From: Chryseobacterium angstadtii
GTDB taxonomy: Bacteria; Bacteroidota; Bacteroidia; Flavobacteriales; Weeksellaceae
DNA: 64,000 bases
NCBI RefSeq assembly: GCF_001045465.1
Contig: NZ_LFND01000005.1
Span: 338,260-402,259 of the forward strand
Direction: 5' to 3'
Positions 15,735 to 24,083 of this stretch are shown here, piece by piece; the stretch's first letter is position 1; the number at the start of each line of letters is the position of its first letter. Both the position numbers and the translations under genes were made by a program. Under the pieces are notes generated by a model. It ran no database searches, was not told where the DNA came from, and saw only the letters and a program-made list of their open reading frames with translations.

Positions 15735-16723
15735 TAATGGACAAAAAAACAACCATCAGAAACAACTGGACAAAAGAAGAAATAGAGGAGATTTATCATC
15801 AGCCTCTGCTTGAACTGATCTATAAAGCATCCACAGTGCATCGTGAATGGCATGATCCTTCAGAAGTGCAAATCTCAACATTGTTATCCATCAAAACGGG
15901 AGGGTGTCCTGAAGACTGTTCTTACTGTGGTCAGGCGGCCCGTTACCATACCAATATCAAAGTGCAGGCGCTATTGCCGACAGAAACCGTTATTGCCCAT
16001 GCCCAAAAAGCAAAAGACAGCGGCTCATCCCGTTTCTGTATGGCTGCTGCTTGGCGTGAAGTTCGTAACAACCGTGATTTCGACAGGGTTATTGATATGG
16101 TAAAAGGAGTCAACGAGCTGGGACTTGAAGTATGCTGTACTTTGGGAATGCTTACCGAAGAACAGGCCATCCGTCTTCAGGAAGCAGGTTTGTATGCCTA
16201 TAACCACAATCTGGATACTTCAGAACAATATTATGAAGAAATCATTTCTACCAGAACCTTCGATAACAGAATCAATACGATTAATAATGTAAGAAAAGCA
16301 GGAATAACGGTATGTTCAGGAGGAATCATCGGACTTGGGGAAACACACAGAGACCGTATTTCCATGCTTTTGACCTTAGCAACGATGCCGAAACATCCGG
16401 AATCTGTTCCTATCAATGCTCTTGCAAGAGTGGCAGGAACTCCGCTTGAAGATAATGAAAAAGTAGATACCTGGGAAATGGTAAGAATGATTGCTACGGC
16501 AAGAATTGTAATGCCGTCGTCAATGGTCAGATTAAGTGCCGGACGTATAGAAATGAATGAAACAGAACAGGCCTGGTGCTTTATGGCCGGAGCCAATTCT
16601 ATCTTTACAGGAGAAAGAGAAACCTTATTGGTAACTCCGAACCCGGGTGTTTCTGAAGACATGCAGATGCTGGAAAAACTGGGTCTGAAACCGATGAAGA
16701 TGAAGGAAAGTACCTGTTGTTAG
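15731..16723 (+). CDS. bioB: Biotin synthase (radical SAM)
   Basis: This 330-residue radical-SAM enzyme has the cluster motif C59-x3-C63-x2-C66 (CPEDCSYC), the AAWREVRN segment, and conserved YNHNLDTSEQYY and RLSAGR motifs. It inserts sulfur into dethiobiotin and sacrifices an auxiliary [2Fe-2S] cluster. The length is normal and the C-terminus ends in two cysteines. The start is 15731 or 15737 (MDKKTT). The first overlaps the bioD stop. The gene ends in TAG, which shows that TAG is read as a normal stop in this genome. Confidence 0.96.
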   Translation: MIMDKKTTIRNNWTKEEIEEIYHQPLLELIYKASTVHREWHDPSEVQISTLLSIKTGGCPEDCSYCGQAARYHTNIKVQALLPTETVIAHAQKAKDSGSSRFCMAAAWREVRNNRDFDRVIDMVKGVNELGLEVCCTLGMLTEEQAIRLQEAGLYAYNHNLDTSEQYYEEIISTRTFDNRINTINNVRKAGITVCSGGIIGLGETHRDRISMLLTLATMPKHPESVPINALARVAGTPLEDNEKVDTWEMVRMIATARIVMPSSMVRLSAGRIEMNETEQAWCFMAGANSIFTGERETLLVTPNPGVSEDMQMLEKLGLKPMKMKESTCC

Positions 16724-16831
16724 AGGATACGAGTTACGTGAATTCGTGATTCGGGTTTGCTTACAGAACTTCTATCCCGTCTTTTAACGACTAACTTCTA
16801 ATCTCTAATTTCTAACTTCTAATTAAAGAAA
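16724..16831. repeat. Degenerate intergenic repeats between bioB and bioA
   Basis: The first half (GAGGATACGAGTTACG, then ATTCGTGATTCGGGTTTG) is the reverse-complement version of the CCCG-rich family. The second half (about 16781-16825) is a run of CTAACTTCTAATCTC-like 8- to 10-mers. Neither half looks like a terminator. Confidence 0.6.
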
Positions 16832-18121
16832 ATGAAAACATTAATACCAACCCATCTGACCGAAAGAGATAAAGCTGTCAACTGGCATCCTTATACTCAG
16901 ATGAAAACAGCCGGAGATGCCGTGCCTATAGTAAAAGGAAAAGGCGTTTATTTATATGATGAGGATGGGAAAAAATATATAGATGCTGTTTCATCATGGT
17001 GGGTAACTTTGCATGGTCATGCTCATCCATATATTGCAGAGCGTGTATTTCAACAGTTGAATACGCTGGAGCAGGTTATTTTTGCAGGATTTACCCATGA
17101 ACCTGCTGTTCAGTTATCAGAAAATCTGCTGAACCTGCTGCCGGAAAATCAAAGTAAGGTTTTTTATTCTGATAATGGCTCAACCGCAGTAGAAGCGGCG
17201 TTGAAAATGTGTATTCAGTACGCCTATAATCTGGGAAAAGAAAAGACCAAAATTTTAGCTTTCAAAAATGCGTATCACGGGGATACTTTCGGTGCGATGT
17301 CGGTAAGCGGCAGAAGCGTATGGACAAAACCTTTCGGAAGTATGCTGTTTGAAGTGGTTTTTATTGATACACCCAATGCAGAAAATCTGGACGATTTAAA
17401 AAAACAGATCGGAGAACTTGCAGAAGAAACAGCCTGTTTTATTTATGAACCTTTAGTACAGGGCGCTGCAGGAATGCTGATGTATGACGCCAAACATCTG
17501 GACGAGCTGATGAAGTTCTGCAGAAGTGAGGAAATTCTGATGGTTCAGGACGAAGTGTTTACCGGTTTCGGAAGGACAGGAAAATTATTTGCTGCCAATC
17601 ATCTTACGGAAATGCCGGATATTATGTGCTTTTCGAAAGGTTTAACAGGAGGAACAATGCCAATGGGAATTACGACCTGTTCGCAAGAAATTTTCAGTGC
17701 ATTTTTGTCTGATGACCGGTATAAAACACTGTTCCACGGGCATTCTTTTACAGCCAATCCTTTGGCATGTACTGCGGCATTGGCCAGTATGGAGCTTTTA
17801 TTACAGGAAGAAACATTAACAGCAATTGACCGTATCAGCAGACAGCATTCAGATTTTTCTAAAACTCTTTCAAACCATCCGGATGTAGAAAACGTACGCC
17901 AGACGGGAACTATTCTTGCTTTTGAATACAAAACTAATCAGAATACCTCTTATTTTAACGAGATTGGGAAAAAACTGTATGATGCATTTTTGCATCGTGG
18001 CATTATTATGCGTCCTTTGGGAAATGTCATGTATCTGGTTCCACCGTATTGCATCAACGCAGAAGAATTAGACTTTGTTTATGAGACTATTCTTGAGGTT
18101 TTAGAGCTATTTCAGAATTAA
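16832..18121 (+). CDS. bioA: Adenosylmethionine--8-amino-7-oxononanoate aminotransferase
   Basis: This 429-residue class-III aminotransferase transfers the amino group of S-adenosylmethionine to KAPA to form 7,8-diaminopelargonate. It has NWHPYTQM near residue 17, the BioA-type SSWWVTLHGHAHP segment near 53, YHGDTFGAMSVSG near 149, QDEVFTGFGRTG near 239, and the PLP lysine K269 in FSKGLTGG. It closes the biotin gene set. Its last 35 bp overlap the 3' end of the convergent HxlR gene. Confidence 0.95.
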   Translation: MKTLIPTHLTERDKAVNWHPYTQMKTAGDAVPIVKGKGVYLYDEDGKKYIDAVSSWWVTLHGHAHPYIAERVFQQLNTLEQVIFAGFTHEPAVQLSENLLNLLPENQSKVFYSDNGSTAVEAALKMCIQYAYNLGKEKTKILAFKNAYHGDTFGAMSVSGRSVWTKPFGSMLFEVVFIDTPNAENLDDLKKQIGELAEETACFIYEPLVQGAAGMLMYDAKHLDELMKFCRSEEILMVQDEVFTGFGRTGKLFAANHLTEMPDIMCFSKGLTGGTMPMGITTCSQEIFSAFLSDDRYKTLFHGHSFTANPLACTAALASMELLLQEETLTAIDRISRQHSDFSKTLSNHPDVENVRQTGTILAFEYKTNQNTSYFNEIGKKLYDAFLHRGIIMRPLGNVMYLVPPYCINAEELDFVYETILEVLELFQN

Positions 18122-18428
18122 GATCATTGCCCCATTGATGAAGCTGATGGAGTATAGGTCCTAATTTCAAAGCTTTGTCCGTTAATTTATAATAAACTTC
18201 CGGAGGGAAATTATAGACTTCAATTCGTTGGATGATATGATTTTCCTCCAGTTGTTTTAGCTGCTCCGAAAGTACTTTCTTTGAGACTCTCGGCATTTTT
18301 CGCCACAGCTCTACAAACCGGATCTGTTCTTCTTCAAAAAGAGAATGCAGAATCAATGGCTTCCATTTCCCGGAAAGAATATCCAGACTTCGTCTCAGTC
18401 CGCAGTTTTTAAATTCTTCAAAATTCAT
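18087..18428 (-). CDS. HxlR-family transcriptional regulator
   Basis: This 113-residue MarR-like winged helix has the HxlR signature: CGLRRSLDILSGKWKPLILH, then RFVELWRKMPRVSKKVLSEQ and YYKLTDKALKLGPI. HxlR regulators often sense reactive electrophiles or oxidants through an N-terminal cysteine, here C9. It is divergent from the broken metallo-hydrolase gene, with two inverted repeats in the 91-bp gap, and convergent with bioA by a 35-bp overlap. Control of the metallo-hydrolase and of itself is the natural inference. Confidence 0.9.
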   Translation of the reverse strand: MNFEEFKNCGLRRSLDILSGKWKPLILHSLFEEEQIRFVELWRKMPRVSKKVLSEQLKQLEENHIIQRIEVYNFPPEVYYKLTDKALKLGPILHQLHQWGNDLNSEIALKPQE

Positions 18429-18447
18429 ACATGATTTGCTATTTGTC

Positions 18448-18488
18448 GTTAACCTTTTGGTAACCGTCCATTATTTAACAGAGGTTAA
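18448..18488. promoter_or_regulatory. Two inverted repeats in the HxlR/metallo-hydrolase divergent promoter
   Basis: GTTAACC-TTTT-GGTAACC (18448-18465) and TTAAC-AGAG-GTTAA (18475-18488) are palindromic. A TAGTTTTG -7 element for the rightward gene sits at 18493-18500. The second palindrome falls between the expected -33 and -7 regions, where a repressor would block. Assignment to the HxlR protein is inferred from position. Confidence 0.45.
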
Positions 18489-18519
18489 GCAATAGTTTTG
18501 CTGTACAAATTTAAATAAA

Positions 18520-19284
18520 ATGAAACTACAGTTATGGCGTAATGCTACCTTGCTGCTCCAAATCGGAGAAAAAAATATTTTAATTGATCCTATGCTTGGA
18601 AAAAAAGGCAGTCTGGGAAAATTTCCGATGACAGACAACGAACTTCTGAATCCTCTGGTTGGTCTTCCGTTCAGTGAAGAAGAATTGAACCATAAGCTGT
18701 AGACCATAGATGCAGTGGTGGTGACTCATCTTCACCCTGATCACTGGGATGAAAAAGCCATTGAGCTGTTAGATAAAAACATTCCTGTCATTTGTCCCGC
18801 AGCAATTTCAGAGCAGATTTCCGAATTCGGGTTTAAAAATATAATTTCCGTGAAAACTTCCGTGACATGGGAAAATATTCATATTTCTACCACGGAAGGA
18901 CAACATGGAACCGGAGAAATAGGAGAAAAGATGGGATTGGTCAACGGATTTGTTTTTAAAACAGAAAGCAAAACCATATACATCGTAGGCGACAGCATTT
19001 GGTACGAGGGAATAGCGGCGGAAATCAGCAAACATAAGCCACAACATATCGTTGTCGCAGGAGGTGCTGCCACTTTTGTGATGGGAGATCCTATCATTAT
19101 GACCAGTGATGATATTGTCCGGCTTTGTCAATATGCACCGGAAGCTTCTGTTTTGGTCACTCATCTTGAGGCAGTGAGCCACTGCAAAGAAGACCGCACA
19201 TTTATTCAGAAAAAGATCAATGAAAACAATTTGCAGGATAGATGTTTTATTTTGCAGGATGGAGAAGTGTATTCTTTTGATTAA
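18520..19284 (+). pseudogene. MBL-fold metallo-hydrolase interrupted by an in-frame TAG
   Basis: The frame runs from ATG 18520 to 19284 with a single TAG at 18700-18702. The 60 codons before and about 190 codons after are in the same phase. The first part (MKLQLWRNATLLLQIGEKNI, then LIDPMLG) and the second (VVVTHLHPDHWDEKA, with the HxHxDH zinc motif; VTHLEAVSHCKED near the end) together make a normal-sized UlaG-like MBL hydrolase of about 254 residues. The stop falls in the loop just before the zinc motif, so the short product would be inactive. A CAG-to-TAG change is likely. Its divergent HxlR partner looks intact, so the loss may be recent. Confidence 0.8.
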
Positions 19285-19322
19285 AAGGATGGTGGCACTC
19301 GAAGCCACCTTTCCCAAAGGCA

Positions 19323-20069
19323 ATGGCTTATTTTTTGGATGCCTTTCCTAAATTAATCGCTATGTTATCTGTATTTCTATTGGAGCTGAACTGGAAAGAA
19401 TTACTGATGGGGCACGAAGAATGGTCCTTTCTTTTAGAGATTATTCTCAGGACAGCTATTATGTTTCTTGCTATTATTATCGGATTAAGGGTTTTAGGCA
19501 AAAGGGGAGTGAAACAGCTCTCTATTTTTGAACTTGTGGTTATTATTGGTTTAGGTTCTGCAGCCGGGGATCCTATGTTCAACAAAGATGTAGGGATTAT
19601 TTCCTCTATTCTTGTTTTTGTTGTTATCATCCTTTTGTACAGTATTATTACCTTTTTCATAGGGAAGAGCAAAAGATTTGAAAAGCTGGTGGAAGGTTCG
19701 TGCAGCTGCCTCATCCGCAATGGAGAATTTGCTATCGATAATTTTAAGAAAGAAAACCTGGGCAGTGATGAATTCTTTGCCGAGTTAAGATTAAAAGGGG
19801 TCTCGCAGCTTGGGCAGATAGAAACGGCTATTGTGGAAAGTTCGGGGGAAATCAGCCTGTTTTATTACGAGGATAAAGATGTGAGATACGGTCTTCCCAT
19901 TATGCCGGAATCGTTAGAAAATCCATTAAAGAATATCAGCAAAGAAAGTTATTATTCCTGTATCTTTTGCGGATATACAGAGCATAAAACACAGGGAAAT
20001 GCAGGCTGCTGCCCTAAGTGCAGTAAAGATGAATGGGTGGAGGCAAGCAGCAGAAAAAGGATTACTTAG
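19323..20069 (+). CDS. DUF421 (YetF-like) membrane protein with a C-terminal zinc ribbon
   Basis: This protein of up to 248 residues has three N-terminal hydrophobic segments (about residues 40-60, 70-85 and 92-115) and the DUF421 core (GLRVLGKRGVKQLSIFELVV, GLGSAAGDPMF). A soluble YetF-type domain follows. An appended CxxC...CxxC pair (CIFCGY and CCPKC, about residues 216-236) suggests a zinc ribbon. The function of DUF421 proteins is unknown. The start is uncertain: ATG 19362 (MLSVFLLELNW) or TTG 19380 would fit the usual family N-terminus better, because 19323 lies 13 bp after a GGTGGC/GCCACC hairpin (19291-19309). Confidence 0.8.
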   Translation: MAYFLDAFPKLIAMLSVFLLELNWKELLMGHEEWSFLLEIILRTAIMFLAIIIGLRVLGKRGVKQLSIFELVVIIGLGSAAGDPMFNKDVGIISSILVFVVIILLYSIITFFIGKSKRFEKLVEGSCSCLIRNGEFAIDNFKKENLGSDEFFAELRLKGVSQLGQIETAIVESSGEISLFYYEDKDVRYGLPIMPESLENPLKNISKESYYSCIFCGYTEHKTQGNAGCCPKCSKDEWVEASSRKRIT

Positions 20070-20097
20070 CGGCTGATCTAAAATATCCCGATAAGAG

Positions 20098-21300
20098 CTA
20101 GTCTTCTACACATTTATTTCTGGCCGCTTTCATCCCGAAATAAAACATCAAGATCACGGCGCAGCTTAAAAAGTAAAAAGAACTTTTCCACGAGAGATCC
20201 CAGTCATGAAGTCTTCCAAAAACCGGAGGCCCGAATGCAGCAATCATATAACCTACAGACTGTGCCATTCCTGATATTTTCACGGCATTGGCACTGTTTT
20301 TCGTCCTTGTTGAAAAGAAAAGAATAGATAAGCTGAAAGATAATCCGTTTGAAATACCGATAATGACTGCATTGGCATAAATCCACTGAGACTGCAGCCA
20401 TGCAAACATTAGGGTGCTCACCAACATCAGACTGCAGATGAAAACAATCAGAATTCGCTGGTTCTTCATTTTGCTGGCGATAATCGGAGCACAGAAAGTG
20501 ATAGGAATCATAGTGATCTGAATCATAAAAAGAACCCACCCCGTGCTTTCTTCCTGCATTTTATAATCTGTGAGGAAAGAGGGAAGCCAGGCCATAATGC
20601 AGTAATAGAACAATGACTGAAGTCCCATAAATATACTGATATTCCATGCCTGGGCAGATTTAAACATATTAAAATCAGAAACACTTAATGCCGCTTTTTT
20701 CTGACCTGAATTTCTTTTGTTGAAGATCAATTCCAATATAAGAACAAATAGTCCCAGTCCGGCAATAATGAGCCATATCCCGAGTGAACCACGCCATCCG
20801 AACCCTGTCCATTCTCCAATTCTGACACTGAAACCCGATGCCAGCGCTGCAGTAAGATTCATGGACACCGCGAAAATCCCGGTCATCAGTCCGATTTGTT
20901 TAGGGAAATTATTCTTGATGTATCCCGGCGTCACCACATTTCCTATACAGATTCCCAAACCGATGAAAACCGAGCCTGCAAAAAGCGTCCAGAGGGAACC
21001 TGTAATACGCAGGAAAAGCCCGAAACTCAAAATTATCAGAGAGTACATCAGCAATTTACTGATACTCAACTGATGCGAAAATCTGCTGACCAGAACTGAG
21101 CAGGTCGCAAACATAAAAAGTGGGATAGAGGTAAGCAGGCTCACCTGAAAACTGTTCAGGTGTAAAGCATTCTTTATATCCGCTAGTACGGGAGAAACCG
21201 AAATAATCGGAGATCTCAGGTTGCTGGATACAAGGATAACAACCAGAATATTAATGGCCATCAGGATATAGGAAGCATTCTTTCTTGTTTCGTTCTTCAT
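20098..21300 (-). CDS. MFS transporter, CynX/NimT family
   Basis: This 400-residue protein has about 12 hydrophobic segments. The CynX/NimT features are NLRSPIISVSPVLADIKNAL near residue 25 and a GNVVTPGYIKNNFPKQIGLM segment near 120. Family members move cyanate or 2-nitroimidazole-like small anionic or azole compounds. It is divergent from an AraC-type regulator with a 74-bp gap that holds a TAATTTTG -7 element on each strand. The arrangement matches the E. coli nimT/nimR pair. The substrate here is unknown. Confidence 0.87.
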   Translation of the reverse strand: MKNETRKNASYILMAINILVVILVSSNLRSPIISVSPVLADIKNALHLNSFQVSLLTSIPLFMFATCSVLVSRFSHQLSISKLLMYSLIILSFGLFLRITGSLWTLFAGSVFIGLGICIGNVVTPGYIKNNFPKQIGLMTGIFAVSMNLTAALASGFSVRIGEWTGFGWRGSLGIWLIIAGLGLFVLILELIFNKRNSGQKKAALSVSDFNMFKSAQAWNISIFMGLQSLFYYCIMAWLPSFLTDYKMQEESTGWVLFMIQITMIPITFCAPIIASKMKNQRILIVFICSLMLVSTLMFAWLQSQWIYANAVIIGISNGLSFSLSILFFSTRTKNSANAVKISGMAQSVGYMIAAFGPPVFGRLHDWDLSWKSSFYFLSCAVILMFYFGMKAARNKCVED

Positions 21301-21319
21301 CGCACAAATAGATTTATGG

Positions 21320-21351
21320 CAAAATTAATTCAGTTGTTTTGTTTAATTTTG
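21320..21351. promoter_or_regulatory. Divergent -7 elements between the MFS and AraC genes
   Basis: TAATTTTG occurs on the plus strand at 21344-21351 (towards the AraC gene) and on the minus strand at 21320-21327 (towards the MFS gene). Both match TAnnTTTG. The 16-bp gap between them would let one bound regulator control both directions. No clear -33 boxes were seen. Confidence 0.45.
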
Positions 21352-21374
21352 TCAAAGTTTTAACTTAAAACGAC

Positions 21375-22157
21375 ATGAACCCTCACGACACGATTGCAAT
21401 TGACGAACTGGAAAAACCTTATTTTGTATGGTTTGAAGAAAACTGGCGGCATGATGATATTCTTCATTCTCATCAAAAAGGCCAGTTGGTGTATGTAGAA
21501 AGTGGATTTCAGTACATTACGATGGACGGAAAAATCTATCTGCTTCCGCAAAATCATGCCGCATGGATTCCTCCCGGGGTTATTCATAAAACCAATTCCC
21601 ATTCCGAAAAAATAAAACTGATGATTATGTTTGCGAATGTAGAACAAGATAGTGCTTTTCATCGCGAGATTAGTGTTTTTTCAGTACCTCCTGTATTGAA
21701 GGAAATGATAAGATATGCGGAGAAATGGTCAAAATTAACATCAACGGACCCTGATGAAATCCTGTTCCTGAAAGCTCTTTTCAATGAGCTGCCTCAATTT
21801 GTAGAGCATTCATTAAAACTCCATATCGGGCTTCCCGAAGACAAACGGCTGTCTGATGCGGTGGGCTATATTCATAATCATTATCAGGAAGATATAAGAA
21901 TGGAAGATCTAAGTGACATTTCTTTGCTTTCTTTACGCACTATAGAACGCATTTTTAAAAAAGAAACAGGAACGACCCTGAGTAAATATCAACAGGTTCT
22001 GCGGATTATCAAAAGTCTGGAACTGCTAAGCTCCGGAGATCTTACCATTTCAGAAATAGCCTATGCTGTAGGCTATAAAAGTGTACAGGCTTTTACAAGA
22101 AGCTTTCAGTCTGTCATGAAATTCAGACCTACAGATTTTATAAAGACCATTAAATAA
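21375..22157 (+). CDS. AraC-family transcriptional regulator with N-terminal cupin
   Basis: This 260-residue protein has a cupin-like sensor half (HSHQKGQLVYVESG near residue 33, WIPPGVIHKTNSH near 65) and a C-terminal AraC DNA-binding domain with two helix-turn-helix units (MEDLSDISLLSLRTIERIFK; ISEIAYAVGYKSVQAFTRSF). This architecture matches NimR-like regulators that sit divergent from NimT-like exporters. It probably controls the neighbouring MFS gene in response to a transported compound. Confidence 0.9.
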   Translation: MNPHDTIAIDELEKPYFVWFEENWRHDDILHSHQKGQLVYVESGFQYITMDGKIYLLPQNHAAWIPPGVIHKTNSHSEKIKLMIMFANVEQDSAFHREISVFSVPPVLKEMIRYAEKWSKLTSTDPDEILFLKALFNELPQFVEHSLKLHIGLPEDKRLSDAVGYIHNHYQEDIRMEDLSDISLLSLRTIERIFKKETGTTLSKYQQVLRIIKSLELLSSGDLTISEIAYAVGYKSVQAFTRSFQSVMKFRPTDFIKTIK

Positions 22158-22159
22158 AA

Positions 22160-22182
22160 AATCTCCGGGGTGGCCGGAGATT
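22160..22182 (-). terminator. Terminator of the lectin gene
   Basis: This is a 9-bp perfect stem (AATCTCCGG / CCGGAGATT) with a 5-base loop. Read on the minus strand it is followed by a T tract (TTTTTTATTT), so it terminates the minus-strand lectin transcript. On the plus strand it could also slow read-through from the AraC gene 2 bp away, but no T run follows there. Confidence 0.75.
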
Positions 22183-22209
22183 ATAATCTGTAGTGAATTG
22201 AATATATTC

Positions 22210-22554
22210 CTAGAACTTGAATACACAGCCGCAAACGCTCATTTTGCCTTCTACAACTGTAGTCCACTGGCCGTTCCATGTTCCTCCGTAAGAGGCGCAT
22301 ATGGAAGGACACACTTCTTTCGCATCTTCGTTGCTCCAGATAGGTCCCGCTAAAACGTCCAGGGTGTATTCTGTGCTTCCCGATGGTTGTGTATCGAATT
22401 CAACTTCGATAACGCTCATCTGACCTTCAACAATGGTGCTCCATTGTCCGGTGAATTTTCCTAAATGAGCCGCGGCAATACGGCCTCCTAATCTCTGTGC
22501 TTCGTCATTGCTCCAAAGCGGACCTGCAATGATGTTGATTTTGAATGTTGACAT
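22210..22554 (-). CDS. MVL-type mannan-binding lectin (two tandem repeats)
   Basis: This 114-residue protein with start MSTFKINIIAGPLW is built from two homologous halves. The first has IIAGPLWSNDEAQRLGGRIA then GQWSTIVEGQMSV. The second has VLAGPIWSNEDAKEVCPSIC then GQWTTVVEGKMSV. That two-repeat layout and length match the Microcystis viridis lectin family, which binds oligomannose cores. The nine codons upstream in frame (from 22581) are discarded because the family begins at the MSTF position. The second half carries extra cysteines (CPSICASYGG, CGCVF). There is no signal peptide, so it is predicted to be cytosolic unless released otherwise. Confidence 0.82.
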   Translation of the reverse strand: MSTFKINIIAGPLWSNDEAQRLGGRIAAAHLGKFTGQWSTIVEGQMSVIEVEFDTQPSGSTEYTLDVLAGPIWSNEDAKEVCPSICASYGGTWNGQWTTVVEGKMSVCGCVFKF

Positions 22555-22724
22555 GGTGTAATGTTTTAAGTTGTTTAACATTACAAATTTGTCACTTTAA
22601 AGGGAAGTATGGTAGAGTAGAAAGCACTAAATTAATAATTCCGTATTTCCACCTAAGCATTCCATAAACATGTTGAATTTTAATATATGAACCCAATAAA
22701 CAATTACGAATGCGTATAATTAAA

Positions 22725-22749
22725 AAGGTCCCCTAAAGGAGGAGACCTT
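22725..22749 (-). terminator. Orphan hairpin, probable terminator of a minus-strand transcript
   Basis: AAGGTCCCC and GGAGACCTT pair with one mismatch around a TAAAGGA loop. On the minus strand a TTTTTAATTA tract follows. The nearest minus-strand gene upstream is the Crp/Fnr gene ending at 23040, so this could end a long 3' UTR or a separate small RNA. Confidence 0.5.
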
Positions 22750-22932
22750 AAAAAAACACAAATGATGAAAAAAAATTATTTCGATCCACAAATATAGATA
22801 ATTTTATATCATAAAAAACATAATTTTGATATAAATTTTAAAAAATTATTAATTCCAGTTAAAAATAATGAATTGAGTCATTCTTATGTTTCTTTCATTA
22901 TTTTATAATTGTATTTCTACAATAAGAGAAAA

Positions 22933-23022
22933 ATGTACGGAAACGAAGAGTACGAGGATATTTCTACGACCTGGGAAAAATTCAGATTAGAAATTGATCA
23001 AAAATCCTTTGTAAGAAAATGA
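22933..23022 (+). CDS. Possible small protein of 29 residues
   Basis: ATG to TGA encodes MYGNEEYEDISTTWEKFRLE and then IDQKSFVRK, an acidic, charged peptide with a leader rich in A and G (AATAAGAGAAAA). There is no recognised family, signal peptide or partner. It could be chance. It is recorded because its codons look balanced and the surrounding region is otherwise empty. Confidence 0.25.
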   Translation: MYGNEEYEDISTTWEKFRLEIDQKSFVRK

Positions 23023-23039
23023 GGAATTTGAAATAAAGG

Positions 23040-23648
23040 TTAATAAAATATTTTACCGTTTTGTATTCTTACCGTTTTTTCTTTTTCCATCTTTTTGACA
23101 ACCCGGATAACGGTTTCTACACATAAACCCGTAAGAGAAGCCAGCTGCTGTCTGGTAAAAGGAAACTGGTAAGAATATTTGCTGGTGTACTGATTATAAG
23201 ATTTAAGACTTTCCATGACCCGTTTTACCTTTGTGCCAGGATCAGGTGCCGAAATATTATTCAGCATCACATGCCTGTAATACATTCTTTCAGCAGTATA
23301 GAGGTAAAGCTTTTCAAAAAGTTGAGGAGAGTTCCTGATAAGCTCGAGAAATTTAACTTTCTCCATTCTTATGATTTCGCAGCCGGACATGGCTACAGCA
23401 TTCACAGGATAGGCTTTATCAATGAACAAGGAACTTTCCGCAATACAATGCCCGTCAAAAGGGATACTGTGAATGATTTCCCGCCCGTCCTCGTGATAGT
23501 TGTTGATTTTTACCGTTCCGGTTTTGATCTGAAAATAATATTTAGGCATGTCACCCTCTTTAAAAATAATCTCATTCACGGTATACTTGATCAGCTCAGC
23601 TCCTGAGGAAAGCAAAAATTCTTCATCAATTATCATAGGTATATGCAT
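23040..23648 (-). CDS. Crp/Fnr-family transcriptional regulator
   Basis: This 202-residue protein has an N-terminal cyclic-nucleotide-binding-like beta barrel (about residues 15-120, KEGDMPKYYFQIKTGTVKIN) and a C-terminal Crp-type winged helix (FTRQQLASLTGLCVETVIRV near residue 165). The effector is not readable. There is no FNR-type N-terminal cysteine cluster. Neighbouring genes do not point to a target. The Met5 start (MIIDEEF) is an equally good alternative to Met1. Confidence 0.87.
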   Translation of the reverse strand: MHIPMIIDEEFLLSSGAELIKYTVNEIIFKEGDMPKYYFQIKTGTVKINNYHEDGREIIHSIPFDGHCIAESSLFIDKAYPVNAVAMSGCEIIRMEKVKFLELIRNSPQLFEKLYLYTAERMYYRHVMLNNISAPDPGTKVKRVMESLKSYNQYTSKYSYQFPFTRQQLASLTGLCVETVIRVVKKMEKEKTVRIQNGKIFY

Positions 23649-24083
23649 CTGTTCTGTATTCTGGGCGGCTATAAAGCATAAGTTTTACCTGTTTTCAATA
23701 AATCCGGTTTATGCTCTTTTAAATTTTCAGCCAAAAATAAATATTACTTTATAAAAACAAGGTAAAATAAACAAACTTTAACAAATTGATATTAAAAACA
23801 ATGCTAACATGATTCCAGTCATAAAATGTATCCTCCCTTCTGTTTAATTTTGAAATCATATATATTTCCATATATCTCAATACATTACGTTTTAACATGG
23901 CCTCTCGATTGAGAGGTTTTTCAGTTTCTTTAAACATTCTGGATGATGTGAAAGAAAGATGCGGCAAAAGAATGATATTTAGCATATTTCCGATATTACA
24001 AGTGTTATTTAATGCATAGCTAATATTAAAATGATAAATTTAGGACAGTTAAAGTCCATAACGAAAGAACTTCTTTCAACACA
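23649..24083. other. Intergenic region with an orphan terminator
   Basis: This 435-bp AT-rich region has no convincing gene. It contains the terminator at 23901-23921. A 78-codon minus-strand open frame (23749-23985) runs through that hairpin and has no family features, so it is not called. Confidence 0.5.
23901..23921 (+). terminator. Orphan terminator hairpin
   Basis: CCTCTC-GATT-GAGAGG is a perfect 6-bp stem with a tetraloop followed by TTTTT. No plus-strand gene lies within 1.7 kb upstream (the closest is the AraC gene), so it may end a small RNA that starts between 23650 and 23900. Confidence 0.6.

Larger units (their letters stand above)
22555..23039. other. Intergenic region between the lectin and Crp genes
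   Basis: This 485-bp AT-rich stretch holds an orphan hairpin (22725-22749) and one short open frame (22933-23022). No promoter pair could be assigned with confidence. The lectin leader contains ACAAATTTGT at about 22583-22592, a weak -7 candidate. Confidence 0.5.

Noticed and set aside
18700..18702. Amber suppression or recoding at the metallo-hydrolase TAG
   Set aside because: TAG is used as an ordinary stop by bioB and the DUF421 gene, and no stem-loop or UGA/UAG recoding signal was seen, so simple nonsense mutation is preferred.
23749..23985. 78-codon minus-strand open frame
   Set aside because: It has no family features, runs through a strong plus-strand terminator hairpin and has no plausible leader or partner.
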